DNA from: Nitrospinaceae bacterium UBA7883 | GTDB taxonomy: Bacteria > Nitrospinota_A > UBA7883 | Length of the DNA: 64,000 nt | Assembly (NCBI GenBank): GCA_002500605.1 | Contig: DLRR01000019.1 | Coordinates: forward strand, 106,200-170,199 | Direction of reading: 5' to 3' | In this document: piece after piece, positions 42,680 through 50,909 of the stretch | Position numbering within the stretch: position 1 is the stretch's first letter | Layout of the letters: every line of letters starts with the position of its first letter | Notes under the pieces: model-generated | The model's database searches: none | Seen by the model: only the letters and a program-made list of their open reading frames with translations | What the model was told of the DNA's origin: nothing | Made by a program: the position numbers and the translations under genes

Positions 42680-43576
42680 ATGATTCTAGATAAAATAGCC
42701 TATCTTTTTCCAGGGCAAGGGTCACAAAATATTGAAATGTTTGCAGGAAAACTAGATTACCCCGCAAAACAATTACACGACATTGTACGCAAAATCACTG
42801 GAGAAGACTTGCGAACAGGGATTCGAACCAGTGGAAAAGAGTATTTGCAAAATAATCTTATTAGTTCATTGGCCATAGTCACTGCAAGTGCCATAGCCCT
42901 AGAGCAGTGCACTAAAAAAGGATATGGAAAACCGTCGTTTTATGCTGGGTATAGTGTAGGGCAATGGACAGCCCTCTACGCAGCAGGGGCGTTGCCGTTC
43001 GATCAGCTAGTATCGGTCATTGCTCATCGAGCGGAGTTGATGAACTCTTCAGCAAATGGCAGGATGATTTCATGCCTAGGACTTTCTAATTCAGCAATTG
43101 AGGAGTTTTGCGTATTACTGGAAACAGAGAACAAATATTGTCGTATAGCCAACTTTAACTGTTTTGGAAACATTACACTGTCGGTGGCTGGTGAGTTTAA
43201 GGCAGAGATCTTAGCTCGTTTAGCTGCTCTCGGTCCAAAACAATTATCTCCACTTGAGGTTGAGGGGGCATGGCATTGCTCGCTCTTGACAAACGCAAGG
43301 AATAGTTTTAGAAAATATTTAAACAACATTTCTTTTCAACCAGTTTCTATCCCTGTAATAGACAATTGCACAGGTGAATTGTTACCGGATGACCCGGTTA
43401 GATTACGCGACCAGTTAGCGGATCATCTGATTTTGCCAGTACGCTGGGAAGATGGAATTAATACTTTAATAGCGAATGGGATCAATACGTTTTTGGAAGT
43501 AGGGCACGGAAGCATGTTGAGTAATTTCGGTTTTTTTATAGATCGAAACAGTAAATTTATTTCTTTCAACTCTTGA
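42680..43576 (+). CDS. FabD-like malonyl-CoA:ACP acyltransferase
   Basis: Stand-alone acyltransferase of 298 residues that would load an acyl unit, probably malonyl, from CoA to the neighbouring ACP. Motifs: FPGQGSQ (10-16), nucleophile elbow GYSVGQ with S92, R117 in AHRAELM (the malonyl carboxylate-binding Arg, same numbers as in E. coli FabD) and H199 in GAWHCSLL. The elbow has Tyr where FabD has His (GHSLGE), a change seen among discrete trans-acting ATs. Housekeeping fabD normally sits with fabH/fabG, so this is probably a dedicated second copy. 87 bp after the ACP gene, 18 bp before asnB. Confidence 0.88.
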   Translation: MILDKIAYLFPGQGSQNIEMFAGKLDYPAKQLHDIVRKITGEDLRTGIRTSGKEYLQNNLISSLAIVTASAIALEQCTKKGYGKPSFYAGYSVGQWTALYAAGALPFDQLVSVIAHRAELMNSSANGRMISCLGLSNSAIEEFCVLLETENKYCRIANFNCFGNITLSVAGEFKAEILARLAALGPKQLSPLEVEGAWHCSLLTNARNSFRKYLNNISFQPVSIPVIDNCTGELLPDDPVRLRDQLADHLILPVRWEDGINTLIANGINTFLEVGHGSMLSNFGFFIDRNSKFISFNS

Positions 43577-43594
43577 GGGTTTGTTTACAGCATC

Positions 43595-45592
43595 ATGTGT
43601 GGAATAGTGGGATTTTTTAACAACTCATCGCCTCCAGATGATCAAGTTGCGCTAATAAATGCAATGCTTGCCAAAATTTCACACAGAGGGCCAGATGAAC
43701 TTGGAATTTATTTTGACAATAAAATTGGTATTGGGTCAACTCGCCTGTCCATCATTGATCCAGGCAATGGGAAGCAACCATTTCACGACAAATCGGGACG
43801 TTACTGGCTGTGTTTTAATGGTTTGATTTATAATTATATTGAGTTGAGGCAGGAACTAACCGCCAAAGGTTATCAATTTGAAACCAAATCTGATACCGAG
43901 GTTCTTTTAGCAAGTTGGATAACTTGGGGAGCTGCGGTGCTAGAAAAACTGAACGGTGGGTTTGCTTTTGCCATCTACGACAGAGTTGAAGGTAGCTTGA
44001 CTCTCGTTCGTGATCGATTTGGTAAACGGCCACTCTATTATACTAACGCAGAAGATGGAACATTTATTTTTGGATCAGAGATAAAATCTTTTTTGCCTTA
44101 TAAATATTTTTCCCCAGCTCTAGATTTAGAGATGCTAACAGAAATTTTTACTTTTTGGACACCGACTCCAGATGGTTCTGCCTTTAAAGGGGTTAAGCAG
44201 GTGCCCCCCGGTTCTATGGTTAGCATAGGGCCTGAAATGGAACTGAAGTTAAAATGTCTAATACGAGCAGAACTGGAAGAAATGCCATATGAAGGATCGT
44301 TAGAGGAAGCACTTTTCGCAACCAGAAATTCTATAACTGAAAGTGTAAGAATCAGGCTTAGGGGCGATGTCCCTGTTGGTGTCTATTTAAGCGGAGGGAT
44401 GGACTCGACTTTAATGACTAAGGTAGTGCAGGAACTTTCTGGAAATCAGGTCCATACTTTTTCTGTTGAATTTGATGATCTCACTTTTGATGAATCTGAT
44501 ATGCAGCAAGTAGTTTCTTCTAGAATTGGAACAGACCACACTGCAATCAGGATAAATGATACAGATATCACTGCTAACTTCCAGTCGGCTTTGTGGCATG
44601 CGGAGGTTCCAATGTTTAGTACTGCTATTGTCCCAATGTGGCTAATGTCAAAGCAGGTGCAAGAGAAAGGGTTCAAAGCTGTAATTACCGGAGAAGGGGC
44701 AGATGAGGTGTTTGTAGGGTATGATATTTTCAAGGAGACTCTGATACGTTCTTTGTGGGAAAAAGATCTAGGCAAAAACCGTAAGCATGAGCTGCTCCAG
44801 TCTATATACCAATACCTAAACCACTTTACCAATAACAACATTAGAGCCTTAACCGCTTTTTTTGACCGTTTCTCCAGTAAAACCAAAGATGTATTATTCA
44901 GCCACCAGATACGATTTCACAATTCAACTCTTTCAAGAAGGCTTCTTAATAGTGACTACAATGCTGAACAGCGTCTTCGTGCAATAGCAGAAGCCGATCC
45001 TACATTTACTAACTTAGACACTGTGAAAAAGGCACAGTGTCTTGAAATATTAACACTTCTTAGTGGATATTTGTTGTCAAGTCAAGGGGATAGAATGGCA
45101 TTTTCACACGGAGTAGAAAACCGTTGTCCATTTCTTGATCCATCACTCTTTTCTTTGGCTGCAAAGTTTCCGCTTGAGTTCAAACTGAAAAATTATGTCA
45201 GCGGGAAATATGTAGTCCGTGAAGCATTCAAAGACTTCTTACCAGCTCGAGTTGAAAGCATTCCAAAAAAACCATATCGTTCACCAGGTGCTGCTGCCTT
45301 CTTTGGTAAGGGATGCCCGGAGTATTTAAACGATGCCATTTCTCTCAGTGAGTTGAAAAAAATTGACTTCCTCAATCATGAGCTTGCAAGTAGGTTAGTT
45401 GCAAAGGTCAGCAGAGTAGGCCGGGGTGAAATTAGCTACGCAGAAAATCAAGCGTTTCTGTTGTTGCTTTCAACAAAACTGTTGCATCTCATGTTTGTTG
45501 AGCGTAAGGATGTGCCTGCCACTCGTTATTTCCCCAAAGTAGTCAAGATGTTTGATGGACGTGGGAAAGCTGTTCTGGATTTGATCAAGTAA
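43595..45592 (+). CDS. asnB: AsnB-type glutamine-dependent amidotransferase (asparagine synthetase family)
   Basis: Class II glutamine amidotransferase fused to an ATP-pyrophosphatase domain, 665 residues. Met1 is followed by the nucleophile Cys2 (MCGIVGFF), then HRGPDE and the glutaminase loops; the synthetase domain has the PP-loop SGGMDS (266-271) and ITGEGADEVFVGYD. It could make asparagine, but its position 18 bp behind a discrete acyltransferase and an ACP argues that it amidates an ACP-bound acid, as OxyD and the amidotransferases of glutarimide polyketide pathways do with malonyl units. That substrate is inference. Confidence 0.92.
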   Translation: MCGIVGFFNNSSPPDDQVALINAMLAKISHRGPDELGIYFDNKIGIGSTRLSIIDPGNGKQPFHDKSGRYWLCFNGLIYNYIELRQELTAKGYQFETKSDTEVLLASWITWGAAVLEKLNGGFAFAIYDRVEGSLTLVRDRFGKRPLYYTNAEDGTFIFGSEIKSFLPYKYFSPALDLEMLTEIFTFWTPTPDGSAFKGVKQVPPGSMVSIGPEMELKLKCLIRAELEEMPYEGSLEEALFATRNSITESVRIRLRGDVPVGVYLSGGMDSTLMTKVVQELSGNQVHTFSVEFDDLTFDESDMQQVVSSRIGTDHTAIRINDTDITANFQSALWHAEVPMFSTAIVPMWLMSKQVQEKGFKAVITGEGADEVFVGYDIFKETLIRSLWEKDLGKNRKHELLQSIYQYLNHFTNNNIRALTAFFDRFSSKTKDVLFSHQIRFHNSTLSRRLLNSDYNAEQRLRAIAEADPTFTNLDTVKKAQCLEILTLLSGYLLSSQGDRMAFSHGVENRCPFLDPSLFSLAAKFPLEFKLKNYVSGKYVVREAFKDFLPARVESIPKKPYRSPGAAAFFGKGCPEYLNDAISLSELKKIDFLNHELASRLVAKVSRVGRGEISYAENQAFLLLLSTKLLHLMFVERKDVPATRYFPKVVKMFDGRGKAVLDLIK

Positions 45593-45666
45593 AAAGCTAT
45601 AATACTAAGCGCCGGCATCATATGATTCATGATACTAATAAATACAGCTTAGTGAAAGGAACGGAA

Positions 45667-45897
45667 GTGAAAATAAGCATTAAATACTGTAAAGTTTGAA
45701 ACTACTTACCTAGAGCCGCCAGTCTGGCGGATAAGATAAAAAAAGAGTTTGGCTTGGAAGTCGAGTTACTGCCTGGATCCGAGGGTATTTTTGATGTAGA
45801 GCTTGACGGAGAGCTTATATTTAGCAAGCATCAGGCAGGAGAGAGATTTCCCGAAAGGGACGAGGTCGAAGGTTTTATTAGATCAAAAATTTCGTAA
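45667..45897 (+). CDS. SelW/Rdx-family selenoprotein with in-frame UGA (selenocysteine)
   Basis: A 76-residue protein if UGA at 45697-45699 is read as selenocysteine. Start GTG 45667 has AAGGA 6 nt upstream. The N terminus reads VKISIKYCKVU, the CxxU redox motif (C8, U11) of the SelW/SelT/SelH (Rdx) family, which shares the pattern YC-x-x-U-x-Y-x-PRA; here NYLPRAASLADKIKKEFGLEVELLPGSEG follows, then FDVELDGELIFSK and a FPERDEVEGFI end, matching the thioredoxin-like fold. Frame, similarity and codon sense continue cleanly on both sides of the UGA. A SECIS-like hairpin follows. 74 bp after asnB, 18 bp before nupC. Likely a redox protein; partner unknown. Confidence 0.85.
45716..45730 (+). promoter_or_regulatory. 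Bacterial SECIS-like hairpin
   Basis: CCGCCA (45716-45721), loop GTC, TGGCGG (45725-45730): a perfect 6-bp stem within the coding sequence, starting 16 nt after the UGA. Bacterial SECIS elements are small stem-loops shortly downstream of the UGA with a G at the loop; the top CAGUCUG resembles the GCAGGUCUGC top of E. coli fdhF. SelB binding is inferred. Confidence 0.7.
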
Positions 45898-45915
45898 ATT
45901 TATCAGCAAGTGGAA

Positions 45916-47157
45916 ATGAATTCCCAAAGTTTATTAGGGCTGTTTGCTTTCCCTCTCTTTGCATGGTTAATAAGCGAAAACCGTAGGGATGTGCGGCTTA
46001 AAACAGTTTTTGTTGGCATTGCAGCACAACTTGTACTCGGAGCACTACTGTTAAAAATATCAATATTTCGAGATTTATTTTTATGGTTAAATAAAGCTGT
46101 TATTACTTTAGAGACCTCGACAAGGGCAGGGACAAGCTTTGTGTTTGGATATCTTGGTGGTGGAGCCCTACCGTTTGATGAGAAGTTTCCTGGTGCTAGC
46201 TTTGTACTAGCCTTACAGGGTTTACCACTGATTTTGGTGGTGAGTGCACTATCAGCAGTGCTTTTTTACTGGGGAGTTTTACCGCTAATTGTACGCGGTT
46301 TTGCTTTTGTCCTTGGAAAATTAATGGACATTGGTGGCGCTGCCGGTCTCGGAGCTGCAGCCAACATTTTTGTTGGCATGATTGAATCGCCATTACTAGT
46401 TAAACCATATTTAAGGAAAATGACTAGGAGCGAACTGTTTTTGGTAATGACTTGTGGCATGGCAACAATCGCCGGAAATATGATGGTGTTATACGCTAGC
46501 ATTCTTACTCCAATAATTCCCGCTTCTATGGGCCATATACTGACCGCTTCTTTGATAAGTGCTCCAGCCGCAATAATGATTGCCAAACTGATAGTTCCGG
46601 AAACGATGGGAAGTACATCTGCTAGTTTAGCTTCTACACAAACCTATGGCAGTACAATGGACGCTATCACCAAAGGGACAACAGATGGAATTGCTTTGTT
46701 AATAAATATAATTGCCATGCTCATTGTGTTAGTAGCTTTAGTAAGCCTTGTAAATTCCATTTTTGGTCTCCTCCCGTATGTGGCTGGCGAAGTGCTTACA
46801 TTACAGCGAGTCCTAGGATGGATTATGGCTCCTCTGGTATGGTTTATGGGTGTTCCCTGGAGTGAGGCTGTCACGGCAGGGTCTATGATGGGAGTAAAAA
46901 CCGTATTAAACGAATTTCTGGCATATCTTCAAATGGCACAATTACCTAAAGGTACTTTGAGCTATCGAACTGAACTGATTATGACTTATGCCATGTGTGG
47001 TTTTGCGAACTTTGGCAGTTTGGGGATTATGATAGGTGGTATAGGATCGATGGTTCCCGAACGACGAGACGAGATTATAAATTTGGGCCTTAAATCAATT
47101 GTAGCAGGAACATTGGCGACAATGATGACCGGCTGTATTGCCGGTTTGTTCGGATAA
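45916..47157 (+). CDS. nupC: Concentrative nucleoside transporter (NupC/CNT family)
   Basis: Inner-membrane cation-coupled nucleoside importer, about 413 residues from ATG 45916 (GTG 45910 would add two). It has around ten hydrophobic segments, the GTSFVFGYLGGG motif near residue 75, GMIESPLLVKPYLRKMTRSELF, and the C-terminal GVKTVLNEFLAYLQM and TYAMCGFANFGSLGIMIGG blocks of the CNT family. It begins 18 bp after the selenoprotein gene, so it is probably co-transcribed with it. Confidence 0.95.
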   Translation: MNSQSLLGLFAFPLFAWLISENRRDVRLKTVFVGIAAQLVLGALLLKISIFRDLFLWLNKAVITLETSTRAGTSFVFGYLGGGALPFDEKFPGASFVLALQGLPLILVVSALSAVLFYWGVLPLIVRGFAFVLGKLMDIGGAAGLGAAANIFVGMIESPLLVKPYLRKMTRSELFLVMTCGMATIAGNMMVLYASILTPIIPASMGHILTASLISAPAAIMIAKLIVPETMGSTSASLASTQTYGSTMDAITKGTTDGIALLINIIAMLIVLVALVSLVNSIFGLLPYVAGEVLTLQRVLGWIMAPLVWFMGVPWSEAVTAGSMMGVKTVLNEFLAYLQMAQLPKGTLSYRTELIMTYAMCGFANFGSLGIMIGGIGSMVPERRDEIINLGLKSIVAGTLATMMTGCIAGLFG

Positions 47158-47235
47158 ACTCAATATTAAGGACACTTTTTTATCAAAATATTACCTATTG
47201 GAATATACACAATCAAAATAAGCGAAACCGTAGGG

Positions 47236-47805
47236 TTAGTCTCCTCCCCATCGACGGAAAAGACTGTGCTCAATGCCGAACTGATCAAAAATTTTCCCAA
47301 CAATGTGATCAATGATATCGTTTACCGTTTCTGGTTTGTGATAAAAAGCTGGCATGGGTGGAAGTATTATTGCGCCCATTTCAACAGCAAGTCCCATCAG
47401 CCTTATGTGTCCTTTATTCAAAGGGGTTTCCCTCGGCACGAGCACAAGCTTTCTTCCCTCCTTTAAGGTTACATCTGCAGCTCGTACCAATAAGTTTTCG
47501 CAATTGGAATTGGCAATGTTTGATAGTGTTCGGATGGAACATGGTGCCACAACCATTCCTTTAGTCATATAAGAGCCGCTTGAAGGGCCTGCGGCCATAT
47601 TTGCGTGTTCATATACCACGTCAGCTAGTGATTTTACTGAATCTACAGTGTGGTCCGTTTCAAAACCAATGTTTTGTTCCGCAGAGGGGGAGAGAATTAA
47701 CTCGGTACTTACTTTTGTAACAGTTGAAATTGCCTCGAGCAGTCGTATCCCGTAGATGACACCAGAAGCACCGGTAATGCCAACGATAAGTTTGCCTGCT
47801 GACAT
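47236..47805 (-). CDS. ubiX: Flavin prenyltransferase UbiX
   Basis: Makes prenylated FMN, the cofactor of UbiD-type decarboxylases. The 189-residue protein begins KLIVGITGASGVIYGIRLLEAI and has MVVAPCSIRTLSNIANSNCENLLVRAADVTLKEGRKLVLVPRETPLN, the family core. Convergent with nupC. ubiD is not in the window. Confidence 0.96.
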   Translation of the reverse strand: MSAGKLIVGITGASGVIYGIRLLEAISTVTKVSTELILSPSAEQNIGFETDHTVDSVKSLADVVYEHANMAAGPSSGSYMTKGMVVAPCSIRTLSNIANSNCENLLVRAADVTLKEGRKLVLVPRETPLNKGHIRLMGLAVEMGAIILPPMPAFYHKPETVNDIIDHIVGKIFDQFGIEHSLFRRWGGD

Positions 47806-47904
47806 AAAAACACCTCTCTAAAGTCAACTGTATCAGCAATGTTATTGCAGCTAGTTAATAATGTGGGATACTATCAGGTAGCAGAGATGTTGTAAAAAGA
47901 TATC

Positions 47905-48792
47905 ATGAGTAAAATAAGAATATACAAGGCGGCAGAAAAGCTAAACGTTGATACAAAGGAACTTATGGCCATACTCAACAACATGGGTATAACGGTCAAA
48001 AGTCCCATATCATTTATAACGCAGTCCAACTATGATTCTGTTCTAGATTCAATATCATCCAGCAAAGGGGACGGTCAGGGCTTGGAGGAAAGTAAAGTGC
48101 TCCCACTTAGTCCAGTTGCTGCTGTTGATGACAATGGCAAGCAAATGGAAGAGGAAGCCACCAATTTAGCCATTGTGTCACAACAAGAGCAAGAGAAAGC
48201 TATTGATCAAAAAGGAGATATAAGTGAAGTTTCAGAAAAAGTAGGCGAAACCAATGATAAGAATAAGCCAGAACAAATACGTGCAAAGACTGAAATACCA
48301 CGACTAGATACCCCAAAAGAGAAACCTGTAGCTTCTAAACAGGAGACAGGTCGTAAAACAAAAGACACAGTACTGTCTCTCTTAACAATGTTAAAAGAGA
48401 GACTTGGAAGTTTGCCTGCTCAATCCTTGCTTTCTCTCGTAGCCATAGGTTTAGCCACTGCAGCCTTGCTAGTGGCTTTCTTGTTCCAAAGTAGCATAGC
48501 TGATAACACTAACGCGCTGACTGACACAAAGCAGTCAGTTACTGCAATGACAAGCAAGTTAACTGCAGCAAACTCTGGCATAATTAATAACCAAAACCAG
48601 ATTAATTCAAACCAGGAAGCCATAGAAGTTCTTGGCAGTAGGCTGGTGAAAATTAATAAGACTAGAATAAAATCAGATCTTGGACGTCAGGCAATAGCTT
48701 TGGAAGAACTATCCGTCTCTTTACCCAGAGTTGCTGCCGATAAGGTCAAGAGCATTTCAGAAGGCTTGAGGTCACTCTCGTCCTCGATGTAA
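47905..48792 (+). CDS. Membrane protein with N-terminal IF-2 (IF2_N) domain and C-terminal coiled coil
   Basis: A 295-residue protein of unusual layout. Residues 3-38 (KIRIYKAAEKLNVDTKELMAILNNMGITVKSPISF) match the IF2_N domain found at the start of translation initiation factor IF-2. An acidic, disordered linker (50-150) follows, then one transmembrane helix (about 174-196) and a heptad-like, periplasmic or cytoplasmic helical region (200-295) rich in NTNALT/NQNQINSNQ. It is not a truncated infB: no G domain is present. ATG at 47905. Stand-alone gene divergent from ubiX. Function unknown; a membrane tether for RNA or ribosome is one speculation. Confidence 0.7.
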   Translation: MSKIRIYKAAEKLNVDTKELMAILNNMGITVKSPISFITQSNYDSVLDSISSSKGDGQGLEESKVLPLSPVAAVDDNGKQMEEEATNLAIVSQQEQEKAIDQKGDISEVSEKVGETNDKNKPEQIRAKTEIPRLDTPKEKPVASKQETGRKTKDTVLSLLTMLKERLGSLPAQSLLSLVAIGLATAALLVAFLFQSSIADNTNALTDTKQSVTAMTSKLTAANSGIINNQNQINSNQEAIEVLGSRLVKINKTRIKSDLGRQAIALEELSVSLPRVAADKVKSISEGLRSLSSSM

Positions 48793-48811
48793 TCGTTAAT
48801 GGTTACTAGGT

Positions 48812-49150
48812 TCAGTCGTTTTCAGAGCCGGAAATGTGAGCGCCATGGATTTTTCTGCGCAACTCAGTGCATTTTTCCATAGAGTCGATAAAAGCCATGA
48901 AATCTTCCGTACACAAGCTTTCCAAAACCTTGCTAAACTCTGTTTCTCCAGTGCCGTTCCAAATATCCCACGCTACCCTTAGAAGTGTTTCGAATGGCTC
49001 GTCTAGGTCCATAGCATCAACAGTCGCATTTTTATTCATGCCATCGCCACTTGCGTCTAGCACATCTGACAATAATGGAGAATGGTTACGTAGCAGGGTT
49101 TTTATTGCTTCAGTTCTGTATTTGGTATTTATTATATCAAGTTCACTCAT
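48812..49150 (-). CDS. Hypothetical protein
   Basis: A 112-residue, acidic, predicted helical cytoplasmic protein (MSELDIINTKYRTEAIKTLL...). No motif, signal or membrane segment is recognised. It overlaps nothing and is followed on the same strand, upstream, by the FmdB-type zinc-ribbon gene only 3 bp away, so the two are likely co-expressed. Coding status is supported by that packing and by normal codon use. Confidence 0.55.
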   Translation of the reverse strand: MSELDIINTKYRTEAIKTLLRNHSPLLSDVLDASGDGMNKNATVDAMDLDEPFETLLRVAWDIWNGTGETEFSKVLESLCTEDFMAFIDSMEKCTELRRKIHGAHISGSEND

Positions 49151-49153
49151 AAC

Positions 49154-49399
49154 CTACACCAGGCCGCAAGTTCCATTTTTGCACCCAGGTCGATTAGGGG
49201 TCTGACAGCCAGCAGTTGTCTCGCACATCGGCAGGACGCCAGCCGGGGCCTGGGTTGTTACTGCAAAAGTAGAAAACTTTTTGCTCACGTTTAATCCGTT
49301 GCATGATGGACAAACTATGTTGTTGTAAGATTCTAGGGTTCTGTGCATTACTTCAAACCCAAGGTCACAGTCGGAACAGCTATATTCAAAGATTGGCAT
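49154..49399 (-). CDS. FmdB-type zinc-ribbon protein
   Basis: An 81-residue protein with an N-terminal FmdB zinc ribbon: MPIFEYSCSDCDLGFEV, with C8, C11, C30 and C33 as ligands. The C-terminal extension holds four further Cys (CETTAGCQTPNRPGCKNGTCGLV). These small regulators are common and poorly understood; the founding member was linked to formamidase/amidase regulation. 3 bp upstream of the 112-residue hypothetical gene. Confidence 0.85.
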   Translation of the reverse strand: MPIFEYSCSDCDLGFEVMHRTLESYNNIVCPSCNGLNVSKKFSTFAVTTQAPAGVLPMCETTAGCQTPNRPGCKNGTCGLV

Positions 49400-49538
49400 T
49401 TAACTAACTCACCGTTTGATTAACACAAATGTTCTCCCTTTATTATATTCAAATTATTTTGCATTTTCAAACTGTGGTGGTATTATCCTCATTCTACGTT
49501 TAAAGAACTTGACCTTATTTTAATGCAAGGATACTAAT

Positions 49539-49814
49539 ATGGTGGTGACAGTCGAGCAGAAGATAGATAAATCGAAAGCTAAGCTCGAGAAGATGAAGTC
49601 TGAAGTTGGTGATAACACGACAGATAAAACTGGCAATAAAAGGCTTCGTTTAGCAAGGAAGGCAGTTAAAAGAGCACAAAGAGCTGGTAAAGTTTCATCT
49701 ACCAAGCAAGCAAAACGCGACAAACAAGAAGAAAATCGGCTGAAAAACATTCAGGAGATAGAAGAAAAGTCAGCAAAGAAAAAGGTTGCTGCCAAAGAGC
49801 CAGCTGCCAAGTAG
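49539..49814 (+). CDS. Small basic, lysine-rich helical protein
   Basis: A 91-residue protein, strongly basic and predicted helical or coiled coil (VEQKIDKSKAKLEKMKSEV...RLARKAVKRAQRAGK...KSAKKKVAAKEPAAK). The Lys/Ala-rich tail resembles histone-H1-like or ribosome-associated small proteins, but no family is recognised. ATG at 49539. Probably nucleic-acid binding, on composition only. Precedes the TIGR02757 gene by 55 bp. Confidence 0.6.
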   Translation: MVVTVEQKIDKSKAKLEKMKSEVGDNTTDKTGNKRLRLARKAVKRAQRAGKVSSTKQAKRDKQEENRLKNIQEIEEKSAKKKVAAKEPAAK

Positions 49815-49869
49815 GTGGACGAAATCGACAAATAACGAATGATTTAAACTTTGGACTTCCTATTTTGTA

Positions 49870-50778
49870 GTGGTGATTAATAGGTCCAGCGGAAAGATAA
49901 AACCTACTTCTAGCTGTACAGGGGTTGGCGATGGCAGTTATCCTTCGGTGAGTGTCCTAACTCCTCACCTCGACCGATTATTTGCTAAATTTGATCCTTC
50001 TTTCCTTGAGCCCGACCCCCTAGCTGCTGTAAATCACTTTAAAGATCCTCTTGATCTAGAGGTTGCTTGCCTTATTGCAGCTTTGTTTGCGTATGGTCGT
50101 GCTAACCAAATTCAGAAAAATGTAAAACGCATCGTTGAGTCGATGGAACAATCCCCAGCAAGCTTTTGCACAGAATTTATACCTGCAAAACAAAAAAGCT
50201 GGAATCGAGGGTTTGTTTATAGATTTAACCGTAGAGATGACCTAGTTTCTCTTGTGCGTGGTATTGGCAGGGCGCGGAACAAATATGGGTCCTTAAAGAA
50301 AATGTTCATTTCACACGATAACTTAAATGACGATACAATTTTCACAGCTCTATGTGGCTTCGTCCATGAGTTACGGATCCTCTCTGGGAGATCAACTAAA
50401 ACTTTTAAAACATTACTAGCCGACCCGAAAGCCGGCGGGGCATCAAAAAGATGGAATTTGTATTTGCGCTGGATGGTTAGAAAGGATGGGGTCGATCCGG
50501 GGCCTTGGAGTAAATCAGTCTCTGCAGCAAGGCTGGTTATTCCCCTAGATGTTCATGTCTGTAGAATTGCTAGACGCATTGGAATATTAAAACGCAAAAG
50601 CCCAGACTGGAAAGCGGCCATGGAAATTACTCGGTTTCTGAGAAAATTAGACGCAGATGACCCAATAAAATACGATTTTGCACTTTGCAGCTATGGAAAA
50701 CTCGGGTACTGTGTAAAAGAAGTCGACAAAAGTCGGTGTGGGTCTTGTGAGTTAAGCGGGGTTTGTGACCAATTGTGA
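49870..50778 (+). CDS. TIGR02757/DUF2400 family protein
   Basis: A 302-residue cytoplasmic protein of the TIGR02757 (DUF2400) family: LDRLFAKFDPSFLEPDPLAAVNHFKDPLDLEVACLIAALFAYGRANQIQKNVKRI is the conserved N-terminal block, with KRWNLYLRWMVRKDGVDPGPW and IPLDVHVCRIARRIGIL later on, the latter reminiscent of HhH-glycosylase folds. The four-Cys C terminus (CSYGKLGYC...CGSCELSGVC) resembles a [4Fe-4S] cluster loop of such glycosylases. Start GTG 49870 is uncertain; the family usually begins about 28 residues later, so GTG 49948 is possible. Function unestablished. Confidence 0.82.
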   Translation: MVINRSSGKIKPTSSCTGVGDGSYPSVSVLTPHLDRLFAKFDPSFLEPDPLAAVNHFKDPLDLEVACLIAALFAYGRANQIQKNVKRIVESMEQSPASFCTEFIPAKQKSWNRGFVYRFNRRDDLVSLVRGIGRARNKYGSLKKMFISHDNLNDDTIFTALCGFVHELRILSGRSTKTFKTLLADPKAGGASKRWNLYLRWMVRKDGVDPGPWSKSVSAARLVIPLDVHVCRIARRIGILKRKSPDWKAAMEITRFLRKLDADDPIKYDFALCSYGKLGYCVKEVDKSRCGSCELSGVCDQL

Positions 50779-50814
50779 ATGTAGGCATATTCGGAAGCAA
50801 AAAGCGTTATTTCC

Positions 50815-50844
50815 TTGGATATTTAATCAAGCTTGATTTATAAT
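50815..50844 (+). promoter_or_regulatory. Promoter of the peroxiredoxin gene
   Basis: TTGGAT (50815-50820), 18-bp spacer, perfect TATAAT (50839-50844), 65 bp upstream of the peroxiredoxin ATG. The spacer holds a 14-bp palindrome. Confidence 0.6.
50825..50838. promoter_or_regulatory. Palindromic operator candidate in the peroxiredoxin promoter
   Basis: AATCAAGCTTGATT is a perfect 14-bp palindrome filling most of the spacer and ending at the base before the TATAAT box, so a bound protein would block RNA polymerase. The regulator is unknown. Confidence 0.45.
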
Positions 50845-50909
50845 GATTCCATATTTTAGAGTAATTTTAAATCAGGTCAGAACAAATTTTTCGTAGGAGA
50901 GAGACTACT

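Noticed and set aside
43815..44033. Minus-strand frame inside asnB
   Set aside because: Shadow of asnB with no independent signal.
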